A stretch of 64,000 bases of DNA from Plecoglossus altivelis. Lineage: Eukaryota; Chordata; Actinopteri; Osmeriformes; Plecoglossidae. Positions within the stretch are counted from its first letter, which is position 1, and each line of letters starts with the position of its first letter. The position numbers and the translations under genes are program-made. Below, in pieces: positions 55,566 through 64,000 of the stretch. The notes under the pieces were generated by a model. It saw only the letters and a list, made by a program, of their open reading frames with translations. It was not told the DNA's origin and did no database searches. The DNA lies in NCBI GenBank assembly GCA_036571765.1, contig BROE01000020.1:18607618-18671617 (forward strand), written 5' to 3'.

Positions 55566-56085
55566 CCCTCTCTCTGTTCTCCTCGGTCCAGATCGTAGCA
55601 GGCAGGGCCGAGCAGTAGATGACATCTATGATGTATCACACTCAGCCACCTGCACCCCTGCAGAGAAACAGGCCATTTACACAGCACACCTGCTGCTCCC
55701 CTAAATCCACCAGCACAGACACACTGAGGACCCACACCTCATAAACCCTGTTTCACATTTCAACTTTATCTGCCGTTCGTAACAAGTTCAGGTACAGTAT
55801 ATTGGAATTCTTTGGTCTGGCTCCTATTGACGGTTTCTTATGTGAACCCAAACGTTTTATAAAGAACTCTGGTATGGGTTGAAGACAAGCGGTTGTGTAA
55901 AGCGTTATTTTAGATAGTGCTCAAATAATATTTCCCTTCAATGTCATGGTTCTCAGAGATATGTGGTTTCCATCACACATGGTAACATTCTGGTGTGTCT
56001 GTTAGAGTTGTAGTCATAGTCTATAGTTTCAGTGTGAAAAATGTGTAAACTTGGGCACTTTAGGGGAATCTAGTCTCATCTGATC
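55566..56085. other. Unique sequence
   Basis: No exon recognised. Confidence 0.5.
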
Positions 56086-56215
56086 TGGTCTGGTCTGGTC
56101 TGGGCTGGGCTGGGCAGGGCTGGTCTGGGCTGGACTGGTCTGGATTGGGCTGGTCTGGATTGGGCTGGTCTGCATTGGGCTGGTCTGGACTGGTCTGCAT
56201 TGGGCTGGGCTGTAA
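56086..56215. repeat. CTGGTCTGGG pentamer-type repeat
   Basis: TGGTC, TGGGC and TGGAT pentamers, comparable with the GGCCA/GACCA satellite at 8.5 kb. Confidence 0.93.
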
Positions 56216-56354
56216 TGCCAGAGGTGTCCCGGAAGGTTTTGAGGGGGTTATTTTAATCAGCTGTCTTCTATGTTTCAGAGTGATGAATAGGGTGTCTGAG
56301 CTCTGAGTTTGCCCCAGCCTTCTGAGGCTGCAACAACCTTTCTAATGAGCCCCG

Positions 56355-56355
<1 letters not shown>

Positions 56356-56403
<48 letters not shown>

Positions 56404-56560
56404 CGCACACAAACACTCACACACACATATACACACATACCCTTACCCACTGTACACACAAACACATACACATACAAACACAAACACACACAAACACACA
56501 AACACACACCCTAACCCACAGTACACACAATCACTCTAACCCAGTCACACAAACCCTAAC
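56356..56560. repeat. (CA)n-rich microsatellite
   Basis: CA and CAAACA repeats; ACACCCTAACCCACAGTACAC recurs. Confidence 0.94.
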
Positions 56561-56661
56561 CAAAAACACATACATAAAAAGAGGCCCAAATACATAAAAA
56601 AGGTAAAGTAGAATATGAAATATCTATAATATACAAAAATAAATAGAGCAACATAACTAAC

Positions 56662-56765
56662 ATAACTCAGACTACAGTCACAACACACACACCTTCACCC
56701 AAACTATAGTCACAACACACACACACGCCTTCACCCAAACTATAGTTACAACACACACACACACC
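56662..56765. repeat. Minisatellite of about 34 bp, three copies
   Basis: ACACCTTCACCCAAACTATA followed by GTCACAACACACAC. Directly adjoins the 33-bp array. Confidence 0.93.
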
Positions 56766-57262
56766 TTGGTAATGGTAAGTAATGCTATAGCAGTAGGCTA
56801 CTGTATGGTAAGTAATGCTATAGCAGTAGGCTACTGTATGGTAAGTAATGCTATAGCAGTGGGCTACTGTATGGTAAGTAATGCTTTAGCAGTAGGCTAC
56901 TGTATGGTAAGTAATGCTATAGCAGTAGGCTACTGTATGGTCAGTAATGCTATAGCAGTGGGCTACTGTATGATAAGTAATCCTATAGCAGTAGGCTACT
57001 GTATGGTAAGTAATGCTATAGCAGTAGGCTACTGTATGATAAGTAATGCTATAGCAGTAGGCTACTGTATGATAAGTAATGCTATAGCAGTAGGCTACTG
57101 TATGATAAGTAATGCTATAGCAGTGGGCTACTGTATGATAAGTAATGCTATAGCAGTAGGCTACTGTATGGTAAGTAATGCTATAGCAGTAGGCTACTGT
57201 ATGATAAGTAATGCTATAGCAGTAGGCTACTGTATGGTAAGTAATGCTATAGCAGTGGGGAT
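56766..57262. repeat. 33-bp minisatellite, 15 copies, splice-site-like
   Basis: Each unit reads TATGGTAAGTAATGCTATAG then CAGTAGGCTACTG. Unit length is a multiple of three without stops, giving an eleven-residue repeat MVSNAIAVGYC on the plus strand and an open minus frame. By unit, nine carry ATGGT and six ATGAT; one of the nine has GTCAGT. The ATGGTAAGTA form is a strong 5' splice-site match. Not considered coding. Confidence 0.97.
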
Positions 57263-57510
57263 ACAGGAAATTAAGTATGAATCTAAGGAATCCAACAGCC
57301 GGTACAACACACAGTTCCATAGTAAAACCCACCGAGGAATCTAAGCAATGCAGAACCATGGCATGAAAATGACATCAATGCAATGTACTGGCCCCTACGT
57401 TCCTGCACACGATACTAACACCATGTTTAATAGACTGCCAGTCCCATCAGATCTCAGACTGTTTTATAAGTATTTCGGCAGTTTATAGCCAGCAGTGGGA
57501 AACGCCTGAG
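57263..57510. other. Unique sequence
   Basis: No feature recognised. Confidence 0.5.
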
Positions 57511-57712
57511 GTCTGAGAGATGGAGAGAGGGGCGGGCGGGGGGGCGGGCGGTGGAGGGAGGGAGGGAGGAGGGAGGAGGGAGGAGAGATATTGAGAGAGG
57601 AAGCAGAGGGGTAGAGAAATAGATAAAAAAGAGAGAAGGCATAAAGAGAGAAAGAAATTGAGAGATAAAAAGGTGTAAAGAAAAAAAAGCTAAAGATAAG
57701 TAAAGTTGGAGG

Positions 57713-57749
<37 letters not shown>

Positions 57750-57770
57750 GAGTAAGAGATAAAGGACACA
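57511..57770. repeat. Purine-rich low complexity
   Basis: GGGAGGGAGGAGG, then AAAGAGAGAAAG, then (GA)n at 57716-57746. Confidence 0.85.
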
Positions 57771-57894
57771 AAACAGGAGGAGAAGGGGAGGATGACACAG
57801 TTCTAATAGAGAATAGAGATTAAGCGAGAGAGAAAGGGAAAGTACGGAGGGCAGGTTCAGGTATCTGGTAAAAGGACCCCTGAGACTGTCAGAA

Positions 57895-58575
57895 GTAGGA
57901 GAGAGGAGGGAGACAGGAGAGGGGGAGGGGGGGGGGTTGGGTGGGGGTGAGGGGGGTGAGGGGGAGGTGAGGAGGGGAAGGAGGGAGACAGGAGAGGAAG
58001 AGGAGGGAGAGGAGGGAGACAGGAGAGGAAGGGGAGGGAGAGGAGGGAGACAGCAGAGGGAGAGGAGGGAGAGGAGGGAGACAGGAGAGGGAGAGGAGGG
58101 AGACAGGAGAGGAAGAGGAGGGAGAGAGAAGAGGGAGGGGAGGGAGACAGGAGAGGGGAAGAGGAGGGAGAGAGGAGAGGGGAAGAGGAGAGGGAAGGGA
58201 GAGGGGAAGAGCGGGACAGGAGGGAGAAAGGAGAGGAAGAGGAGAGAGAGAGGAGAGGGGAAGAGACAACAGGGAGAGGAGAGGGGAGGAACAAGAGGGA
58301 GAGGGGAGAGAAAGGAGAGGGAGGAGGGAGAGAGAAGAGACAAGAAGGAGAGGAGAGAGAAAGGTGAGGGGGAGAGGAGAGGGAATACAGGGAGCGAGAA
58401 AAGGGAGAGGAGGGTGAGAGGAGGGACAGGAGAGGAGAGAGACAATTTGGAAAGGAGGGAGAGAGTAGGGAGAAAAGAGGTGGAGGACGAGAAGAGGGTG
58501 GAGAGAGGGGGGAGGAGGAGCAGAGGGAGAGAGGAAGAGAGAGGAGGGCGAGGAAAGGGAGAGGGAGAAGGGATA
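57895..58575. repeat. Polypurine tract, about 680 bp
   Basis: GGAGGGAGACAGGAGAGGGAGAGG-like units, with (GGGGGTGAG) near 57940. The CAGGAG spacing gives a loose 20-40 bp periodicity. Confidence 0.95.
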
Positions 58576-59509
58576 CACAATCCTGTCTTCTGGTTGAATG
58601 CCTGCTTATGCGACAAAGTAAAATGTCTAAATTGTCTGCTCACCGCCTTTGACGGAGCGCTGTTCTCCAGAGCTGCTGCTGTATCGCACGTCAAAAAAAC
58701 ACGTATGAGATTCAGGGACACTACTTTCTAACATGCCTGCTCCTGCCAAGGACCACACACACTGTCCCCTTGCCATGAAACCCACCTCCTTCCCCTCAGT
58801 CTCCTTAGGCTGTCTCATTTCCCCGAATAAATAAAAAATCCACACTTCTTAGATGAATCTCAGCAGTATCATATGCTTGGGGCGTGTGCGTTGATTATAG
58901 GAAGTGCTGTGTATCGCTGCATGAAGATGACTCTATTAAAACCCCCATCTGGCCGGTGGTGAGGAGGGATTAGATCCCTTCCAGTCCGTCCACTTCATCT
59001 GGCGAAATCATCTGATGAGAAATTAACAACTGGAGGCGATGTGAGCAAGACTAGAGAACCCAAGCAACAAAAAAAAAAACATTTGGACATAGTACACTTA
59101 CAATAGAGTAGTCATCAGCGTGCGCATGTGATTATACAGAGGTGATGCGTTTAAAGTGCATTCTCAACTGCGTCGAAAAAGATGAGAACGAAAATGAACC
59201 TTTTTTTTATTTTTTAGTTTGATTTAATGAAATGGCACCATGGTCCTGCGAAGGCACATTTTCCTCTACTGCTTAGGGTGAGACGAAAAAAAATAAACCG
59301 ACCTTGACTCAAACACGGAGTGAACCCAGTTCGTGAACCGCCAACCACTACGCCAGCACTTCACCACAGCCACTGTATATTCCGGCCTCCAGCACAGACA
59401 TATTAATTCTCCCGCTGTGATACTGAGGTTTCTTGGCTTTGTGAGCAGCTGCTAAGTCTGCCAGGACAGGAGGTCTCGTTAATGCATCTGTATTTCCTGG
59501 ATTGATTCC
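58576..59509. other. Mostly unique sequence
   Basis: Contains a degenerate minus-strand SINE (59230-59370). No exon recognised. Confidence 0.5.
59230..59370 (-). mobile_element. Degenerate tRNA-derived SINE
   Basis: The minus strand reads GTGCTGGCGTAGTGGTTGGC (A-box-like) then GAACTGGGTTCACTCCGTG (B-box-like), followed by GTCAAGGTCGGTTTATTTTTTTT and the tail GTCTCACCCTAAGCAG. It differs from the family at 37648. Confidence 0.6.
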
Positions 59510-59728
59510 CTCCTGGTGGAGACGAGGCCAGGGCGGAGACTGGAGGGGGAGGTGTGGAGGCGAGGCTGGGGGAGAGACTGGAGCGGGAGGTGTGGAGGTG
59601 AGGCTGGGGGAGAGACTGGAGGGGGAGGTGTGGAGGTGAGGCTGGGGGAGAGACTCGTGAGGAAGGTGAGGCCAGGGCGGAGACTGGAGGGGGAGGTGAG
59701 GATGTGAGGCTGGGGGAGAGACTGGACC
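59510..59728. repeat. Minisatellite of about 39 bp
   Basis: Five to six copies with GGCTGGGGGAGAGACTGGAG and GGGGAGGTGTGGAGGTGA. Confidence 0.95.
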
Positions 59729-59734
59729 ATAGGG

Positions 59735-60010
59735 CTTGTCCAGAGTCCTGCTCTTAGACCCAGACCTAGCCCAAACCCTATCCCTAGACATAGTCTTTAA
59801 CTCCAAAGCTTGCCCTAACCCTAACCCCAGAGCTAGCCCTAACCCCAGACCTAGCCCTAACCCTAACCCCAGACATAGTCTTTACCCTAACTCCAAAGCT
59901 TGCCCTAACCCTAACCCCAGAGCTAGCCCTAAACCCCAGACCTAGCCCTAACCCTAACCCCAGACATAGTCTTTACCCTAACTTCAAAGCTTGCCCTAAC
60001 CCCAGCAGAA
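59735..60010. repeat. Interstitial telomere-like repeat in an 85-91 bp higher-order array
   Basis: CCCTAACCCTAACCCC and AGCCCTAACCCCAGACC segments alternate with AGACATAGTCTTTA and CTCCAAAGCTTG. The motif TAGTCTTTA recurs at 59791, 59876 and 59967. CCCTAA is the vertebrate telomere C-strand hexamer. Confidence 0.88.
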
Positions 60011-60435
60011 GTAATGACAACACAGTGCCTTTCAAAAATGAGCAAAAGATATTTGAAAAACATTTTCGATGAATGATGTTGACGTGTGCCTGCATCTAAG
60101 GCCAAAAGAAATCGATATAACAACGTTTGATACTTTACGCTGGCACCCTGTGGAAAATGAAACTTTTCAGTGACTCAGGGTCACAAAGTAAAATGAGTTT
60201 ATACGCCAGTATAAGGAGTTTATTCAGCTGTATTACTGAAGCTTAAAATCTGACAGACAGGGAAGAAAAGACTAAAAATAAAGTGTTCACCGTCACCGTG
60301 TACCATTTCTTACATTTCCTAATGAAGTCACCTTTAACACTACCTTTCCTGACTCATTTCCCTTGGAGAGACGGAGCAGGCAGATGGTTTCCAGAACCCT
60401 CTCCTCCTCCGAGCCAGCAAACCTTTAAATTGCAA
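60011..60435. other. Unique AT-rich sequence
   Basis: No feature recognised. Confidence 0.5.
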
Positions 60436-60550
60436 AGCTGGAGGGACCATAACCCGCCTCCCTCCCTCCCCCCCTCCCACATCACCCCTCCGCCAAACCA
60501 CCCTCCTCCCACCTCCCTCCCTCCCACCCTCCACCCACCCTCCCACGCCA
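60436..60550. repeat. CCTCCC-rich tract
   Basis: C-rich low complexity of about 115 bp (CCCTCCCACC-type). Confidence 0.85.
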
Positions 60551-60690
60551 GTCTGACAGAGACAGGAATCTAGGGCCGGGCTCAGGAGAGCAGAAAGGAG
60601 GACAGACCAGCAGTGGAAGAAAACTAAGAGTAGAAAAGAGATAAGTGTCATATCCACTTTCCTGCTCTGCCTCCTGTGGTCAGACCATAG

Positions 60691-61090
60691 ACTGTCCTCT
60701 TCTCCCCTCATTTTATATCTCCTCCTCATCTCTTCCTCCTCACCCCTACTCCTTCCTACTCCTCCTCCTTCTTACTCCCCCTCACCCTTTCCCCTCACCC
60801 TCTCTCCCTTCTTCTCCTTCTCCTCACCCCCTCTTTCTCCTCACCCCTCCTCCTTCTTACTCCCCCTCACCCCTTTACGCCCTCACACCTCTCTTCATCT
60901 TCCTCCCCCTCCCTTCCTCCTACCCCTCTCCCTCTTACTCCCCTCACACCTATTTCCCTCAGCCCTCTCCTCTACTCCTCACCCCTCCTCCTCACCCCTC
61001 TTCCTTCTTACTCCCACTCACCCCTCCTCCTCACCCCTCTTCTTACTTTCCCTCACCTTCTCCTCACCCTCACATCTCCCTCACCTTCTT
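60691..61090. repeat. Polypyrimidine tract with CCTCACCCCT units
   Basis: CTCCTCACCCCTCCTCCTTCTTACTCCC-like units, about 400 bp, A being the main purine. Confidence 0.93.
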
Positions 61091-61689
61091 ATGAATCCAT
61101 CCTCCAAAGGGCACGGAGGTTGAGAGCCCTGAGCAAAGCTGGGGGGGGGGGGTGTTGAGGATGAGTTTACAAGTAGACAAGGTTAGGTCGGGTGGTCCAG
61201 GCAAAAAACACAACCCTTGCAATCCCCCAGACTGACTCCATGACATCCCCCGTCGCCCTGGAAACAAGAGTCCTGCTGTCCAAGAGGTCAAACGTAGCAG
61301 GAGAGGAGCAGGGGAACTAGCGGGGAGAGAGAGTGCATTAGGGCCTGCTGGCAGGGAGAGACTCATCAATTAGTGAGCTGGCTGGCAGCACGGGCATCCA
61401 GACACACTCCTGCAAGCATGGCCAGGGAGGCCATGAAGACACCAGGGAACATGAATAATGAAGGAGCCTTCTTTAAAAGTTTAAATGAATTAAAACAAGA
61501 CGTGTGAGTTATGGCGGTGGACATGTGGAAGGGCCCTCGGGCTTAAAATATCTCTTACATCATCAAAACAGATTTGATGATGATGATGAGAATGATCTGA
61601 CTGAGACAAGACACTGGCGTTGTTAAAGGTCAGGTATTCAATTTTAGCACAAGATACAGGTGAACAAGGTGACATTATGACAGATGCTT
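61091..61689. other. Unique sequence
   Basis: Includes a G run at 61140-61152. No exon recognised. Confidence 0.5.
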
Positions 61690-62437
61690 ATATGCTACCG
61701 ATTTGGCTAAACTAGGGTTAGTTAGTGTGCTATACTAGCATGCAGCTAGAATGCTGTGTATATACCCCCATCCCCCTGTAAATACCACCCCTCCCACTGA
61801 TGCACTGCTGTGTATATACCACCCCTCCCCCTGTTATTACCCTCCCACTGTTGCCGCTGCTGTATATACCCCATATCCCCTGTTTATATACCCCCCTCCA
61901 CTGTTGCACTGCTGTGTATATACCCCCATCCCCCTGCACTATATACCCCCCTGGCTCTTCACTGTTGCAGCTGGCTGTGTATATTACCCCATCCCCTGTA
62001 TAGCCCCCTTCTTCCCTGTACTTATATATAATCACTTCCTAGTTATATTCCTCCTATCTGTACAGCTGGTGTCCATTTTTTTATCTTATTTGTATTTTAT
62101 ACTATATTTGTATTATATTTGTATCTACCTTTATTATGTTCCATATAGGCATAAAACTGATTCTGATTCTGAAACTACAATGTTAGTTAGTGTGCTATAC
62201 TAACATGCTAAATCTAGTGTGCTAAAATAGCGTGCTAAGCTTGTATGTTAGTTAGTGTGCTATACTAATGTGCAAAGCTAGTGTGTTAGTTAGTGTGCTA
62301 TACTAAATGCTAAGCTAGTGTGCTTCCAAGTGTGCTATACTAATGTGCTTCCAAGTGTCCTATACTAATGTGCTAAGCTAGTATGTTAGTGTGCTATACT
62401 AATGTGGTAAGTTAGTGTGCTTCCAAGTGTGGTATAC
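61690..62437. repeat. TTAGTGTGCTATACTAA-type minisatellite split by an insertion
   Basis: GTTAGTTAGTGTGCTATACT occurs at about 61720 and resumes at 62181, continuing with GTGCTAAGCTAGT units to 62437. The intervening 61745-62170 is foreign to the array. Confidence 0.85.
61745..62170 (+). mobile_element. Retroposon 3' end-like insertion with internal tandem repeat
   Basis: Starts with four to five units containing GCTGTGTATATACCCCC and CTCCACTGTTGCACTGC, continues through AT-rich DNA and ends ATAAAACTGATTCTGATTCTGA, a tail type common at 3' ends of fish non-LTR elements. It interrupts the TTAGTGTGCTATACTAA array. No target duplication could be made out. Confidence 0.6.
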
Positions 62438-62891
62438 ATCCATCCATCCATCATCTACTGCTAATCCCTGGGAGGGATTGCAGTGCTGCTTGTTCCCATT
62501 TAGGGGTCACGGGTGACTGGAGCCCAACCCAGTAGCTTTCGGGCCATAGCCAGGGTACACCCTGGACCGGGGTCAGCAAGTCGCAGGGCTAACAAAGAGA
62601 CACAGACAACCATTCACACACACATTCACTCTCTAGGGCAATTTCTCAATATAATCGTGGTCAGCGCTGTTTCAACGCTTATGAACATGCATGTCTTGGG
62701 ACGGTGGGAGGGCTTAAGCTGGCGTGGGGAAGAGGGAGAACAGCCTCGGTAAATAGGGGAGGACATGTCGGTCAGACTCGCTGACTCCGACGGAGAGATC
62801 TATGTGGTGTTGGATCAGCCGGAAGAATGACATCCGCCAAGATCTCTTCCTGGGAGGGCAAGGGCTCTAATCGCACCGCCACCATGCACCC
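62438..62891 (-). mobile_element. Full-length tRNA-derived SINE with LINE-type tail and target duplication
   Basis: Read on the minus strand it begins GGGTGCATGGTGGCGGTGCG (degenerate tRNA-like head) and passes through CATGCATGTTCATAAGCG, ATTGCCCTAGAGAGTGAATG, TGAATGGTTGTCTGTGTCTC and CCAGGGTGTACCCTGGC. These are hallmarks of the widespread teleost SINE that shares its 3' part with L2-type LINEs. It ends in a (GATG)n tail. It is flanked by GTGTGGTATAC at 62427-62437 and 62892-62902. It sits in the array of GTGTGCTATACT units. Confidence 0.88.
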
Positions 62892-62902
62892 GTGTGGTAT
62901 AC

Positions 62903-63525
62903 AACTGAGCTTAAATACATGTGACCACTAGAAGAGGAGATTTCCACACCATTATCAAAACCCAAGAGGAACCGCATTGTTTTTCCCCTCTCTCCACCCT
63001 GCCAGGCTCCTTACGGCGCGTCCAAATTATTACCCGCACACACATTTAGCATCGCACTTCATGCTACACTTTCATGTGTGCTACACTAGCATGCTACACT
63101 GGTGTGATGAGATTAGCTATAAGTGCTAAGTGTTGACCTAGAGTGCTAATCTTTATGCTAACATAATGTGCTAAGACCTGTCTTAAATATGGATGGGATG
63201 TTGTTTGAGAATGATAAATAGTAGTTGGATGTTTTAACGAAGGGATAATCTTCTGACACAGCAAGAACTCAGGCATGAGCGATTGACAAATGCTGCTTCT
63301 CCCCGACGCTTCAAACTCAGAGCTACAAACAACAGAGACAATGTTGATTGACAGGCAGTCTTAGTGATGTTGAAGAAGCTGTTGTGCGTTGCCCTGACAG
63401 CAAAGTCTGGTCACGGCAAACTGTCAACAGTCGAGGGAAGTACACTTCCCGCTGAGAGACAGGTGTGTAAAGTACGACGACATCCGAAGAAGACAAGCGG
63501 AATTGGACGCGCTCAAAGAGAAACA
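62903..63525. other. Unique sequence with GTGCTA-type repeats
   Basis: GTGCTACACTAGCATGCTAC-type units at 63055-63170 resemble the array at 62.2 kb. No exon recognised. Confidence 0.5.
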
Positions 63526-63655
63526 CAAACATACAAAGAGAAACACAAACACGCAAAGAGAGAAATCACACAAACACACAGAGAGAAAACACACAAACAC
63601 ACAGAGAGAAAACACACAAACACACAGAGAAAAAACACACAAACACACAAAACTC
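63526..63655. repeat. CACAAACACACAGAGAGAAAA minisatellite
   Basis: About six units of 20-22 bp. Confidence 0.94.
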
Positions 63656-63719
63656 GAGGATCAGACAGGTTTTTCTTCAGAAACACAGTTGCCTGTGATT
63701 TGTCCACACTGCCTTCAAC

Positions 63720-63958
63720 TCCAGAGCAAACACAGCTCAAACAGGCACACACACGTATGTTGACACACGCTCACACAAACCTTCACTGTCACAAACGCAC
63801 TTGCACACAACTGAAAACAAACACGCTGACGTGAAAACACACACACGTCCAAACACACACACACACAGGCACACACACACACGTCCAAACACACACACAC
63901 ACACACACACACAGGCACTCAAACACAGGCACACACACACACAGGCACTCAAACACAC
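63720..63958. repeat. (CA)n-rich microsatellite with GGCACTCAAACACAGGC units
   Basis: CA runs with ACGTCCAAACACAC and AGGCACTCAAACACA repeated twice or more. Confidence 0.94.
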
Positions 63959-64000
63959 ATCTCAGGGTAGTTACCACCCGGTTCGACACTATGGGCTCAC

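Noticed and set aside
56766..57359. 192-codon and 157-codon opposing frames as a possible repeat protein
   Set aside because: Both come from a 33-bp minisatellite without stops; nothing at either end suggests a promoter, start context or splice site.

Overview
The window looks like ray-finned (teleost) fish nuclear DNA. It holds a spliced vertebrate gene, teleost-type tRNA-derived SINEs, hAT-type MITEs with 8-bp target duplications, and an extreme load of dinucleotide repeats and minisatellites. Nothing bacterial or viral is visible. The order of fish cannot be told. Three runs of N (187-196, 23401-23975, 49679-49953) mark assembly gaps, two of them inside simple repeats.

One protein-coding gene is supported. 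It is a TAFA (FAM19A) family secreted neurokine on the minus strand, most like tafa2. Its whole coding sequence can be built from four exons: 25662-25550 (signal peptide), 12864-12715 and 11948-11824 (the ten-cysteine domain) and a tiny terminal exon at 8017-8006 (three codons and a stop). Intron phases (1, 1, 0) and consensus splice sites agree at every junction. The product is 132 residues and matches the family cysteine spacing exactly. A poly(A) signal lies 120 bp past the stop. The first, untranslated exon and the promoter are not identified. They lie above 25662 and possibly beyond the window, so 25.7-64 kb is either intron 1 or upstream flank.

Layout: 1-8 kb is 3' flank with long low-repeat stretches, a 395-bp hAT MITE (6651-7045) and the terminal exon. 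8-11.8 kb is intron 4. 11.8-12.9 kb is the exon cluster, whose 766-bp intron is mostly two tandem arrays. 12.9-25.5 kb is the large intron, with at least six minisatellites and a gap. From 25.7 to 64 kb there is no exon I can support. That part holds long polypurine or polypyrimidine tracts (27, 32, 36, 58 kb), a pair of related 43-bp minisatellites in opposite orientation (33.4 and 37.0 kb), two MITEs inside a GCTAACATG array (29.5-30.1 kb), in-frame minisatellites (44.0, 51.8, 56.8 kb), telomere-like CCCTAA repeats (59.7 kb) and a full-length SINE with an 11-bp target duplication (62.4-62.9 kb).

Most long open frames here are simple repeats without stop codons and are not annotated as genes. 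I did not find an unknown multi-gene system. The points most worth following are the repeat arrays beside the splice sites of the TAFA gene, the inverted minisatellite pair, and the splice-site-like 33-bp array.
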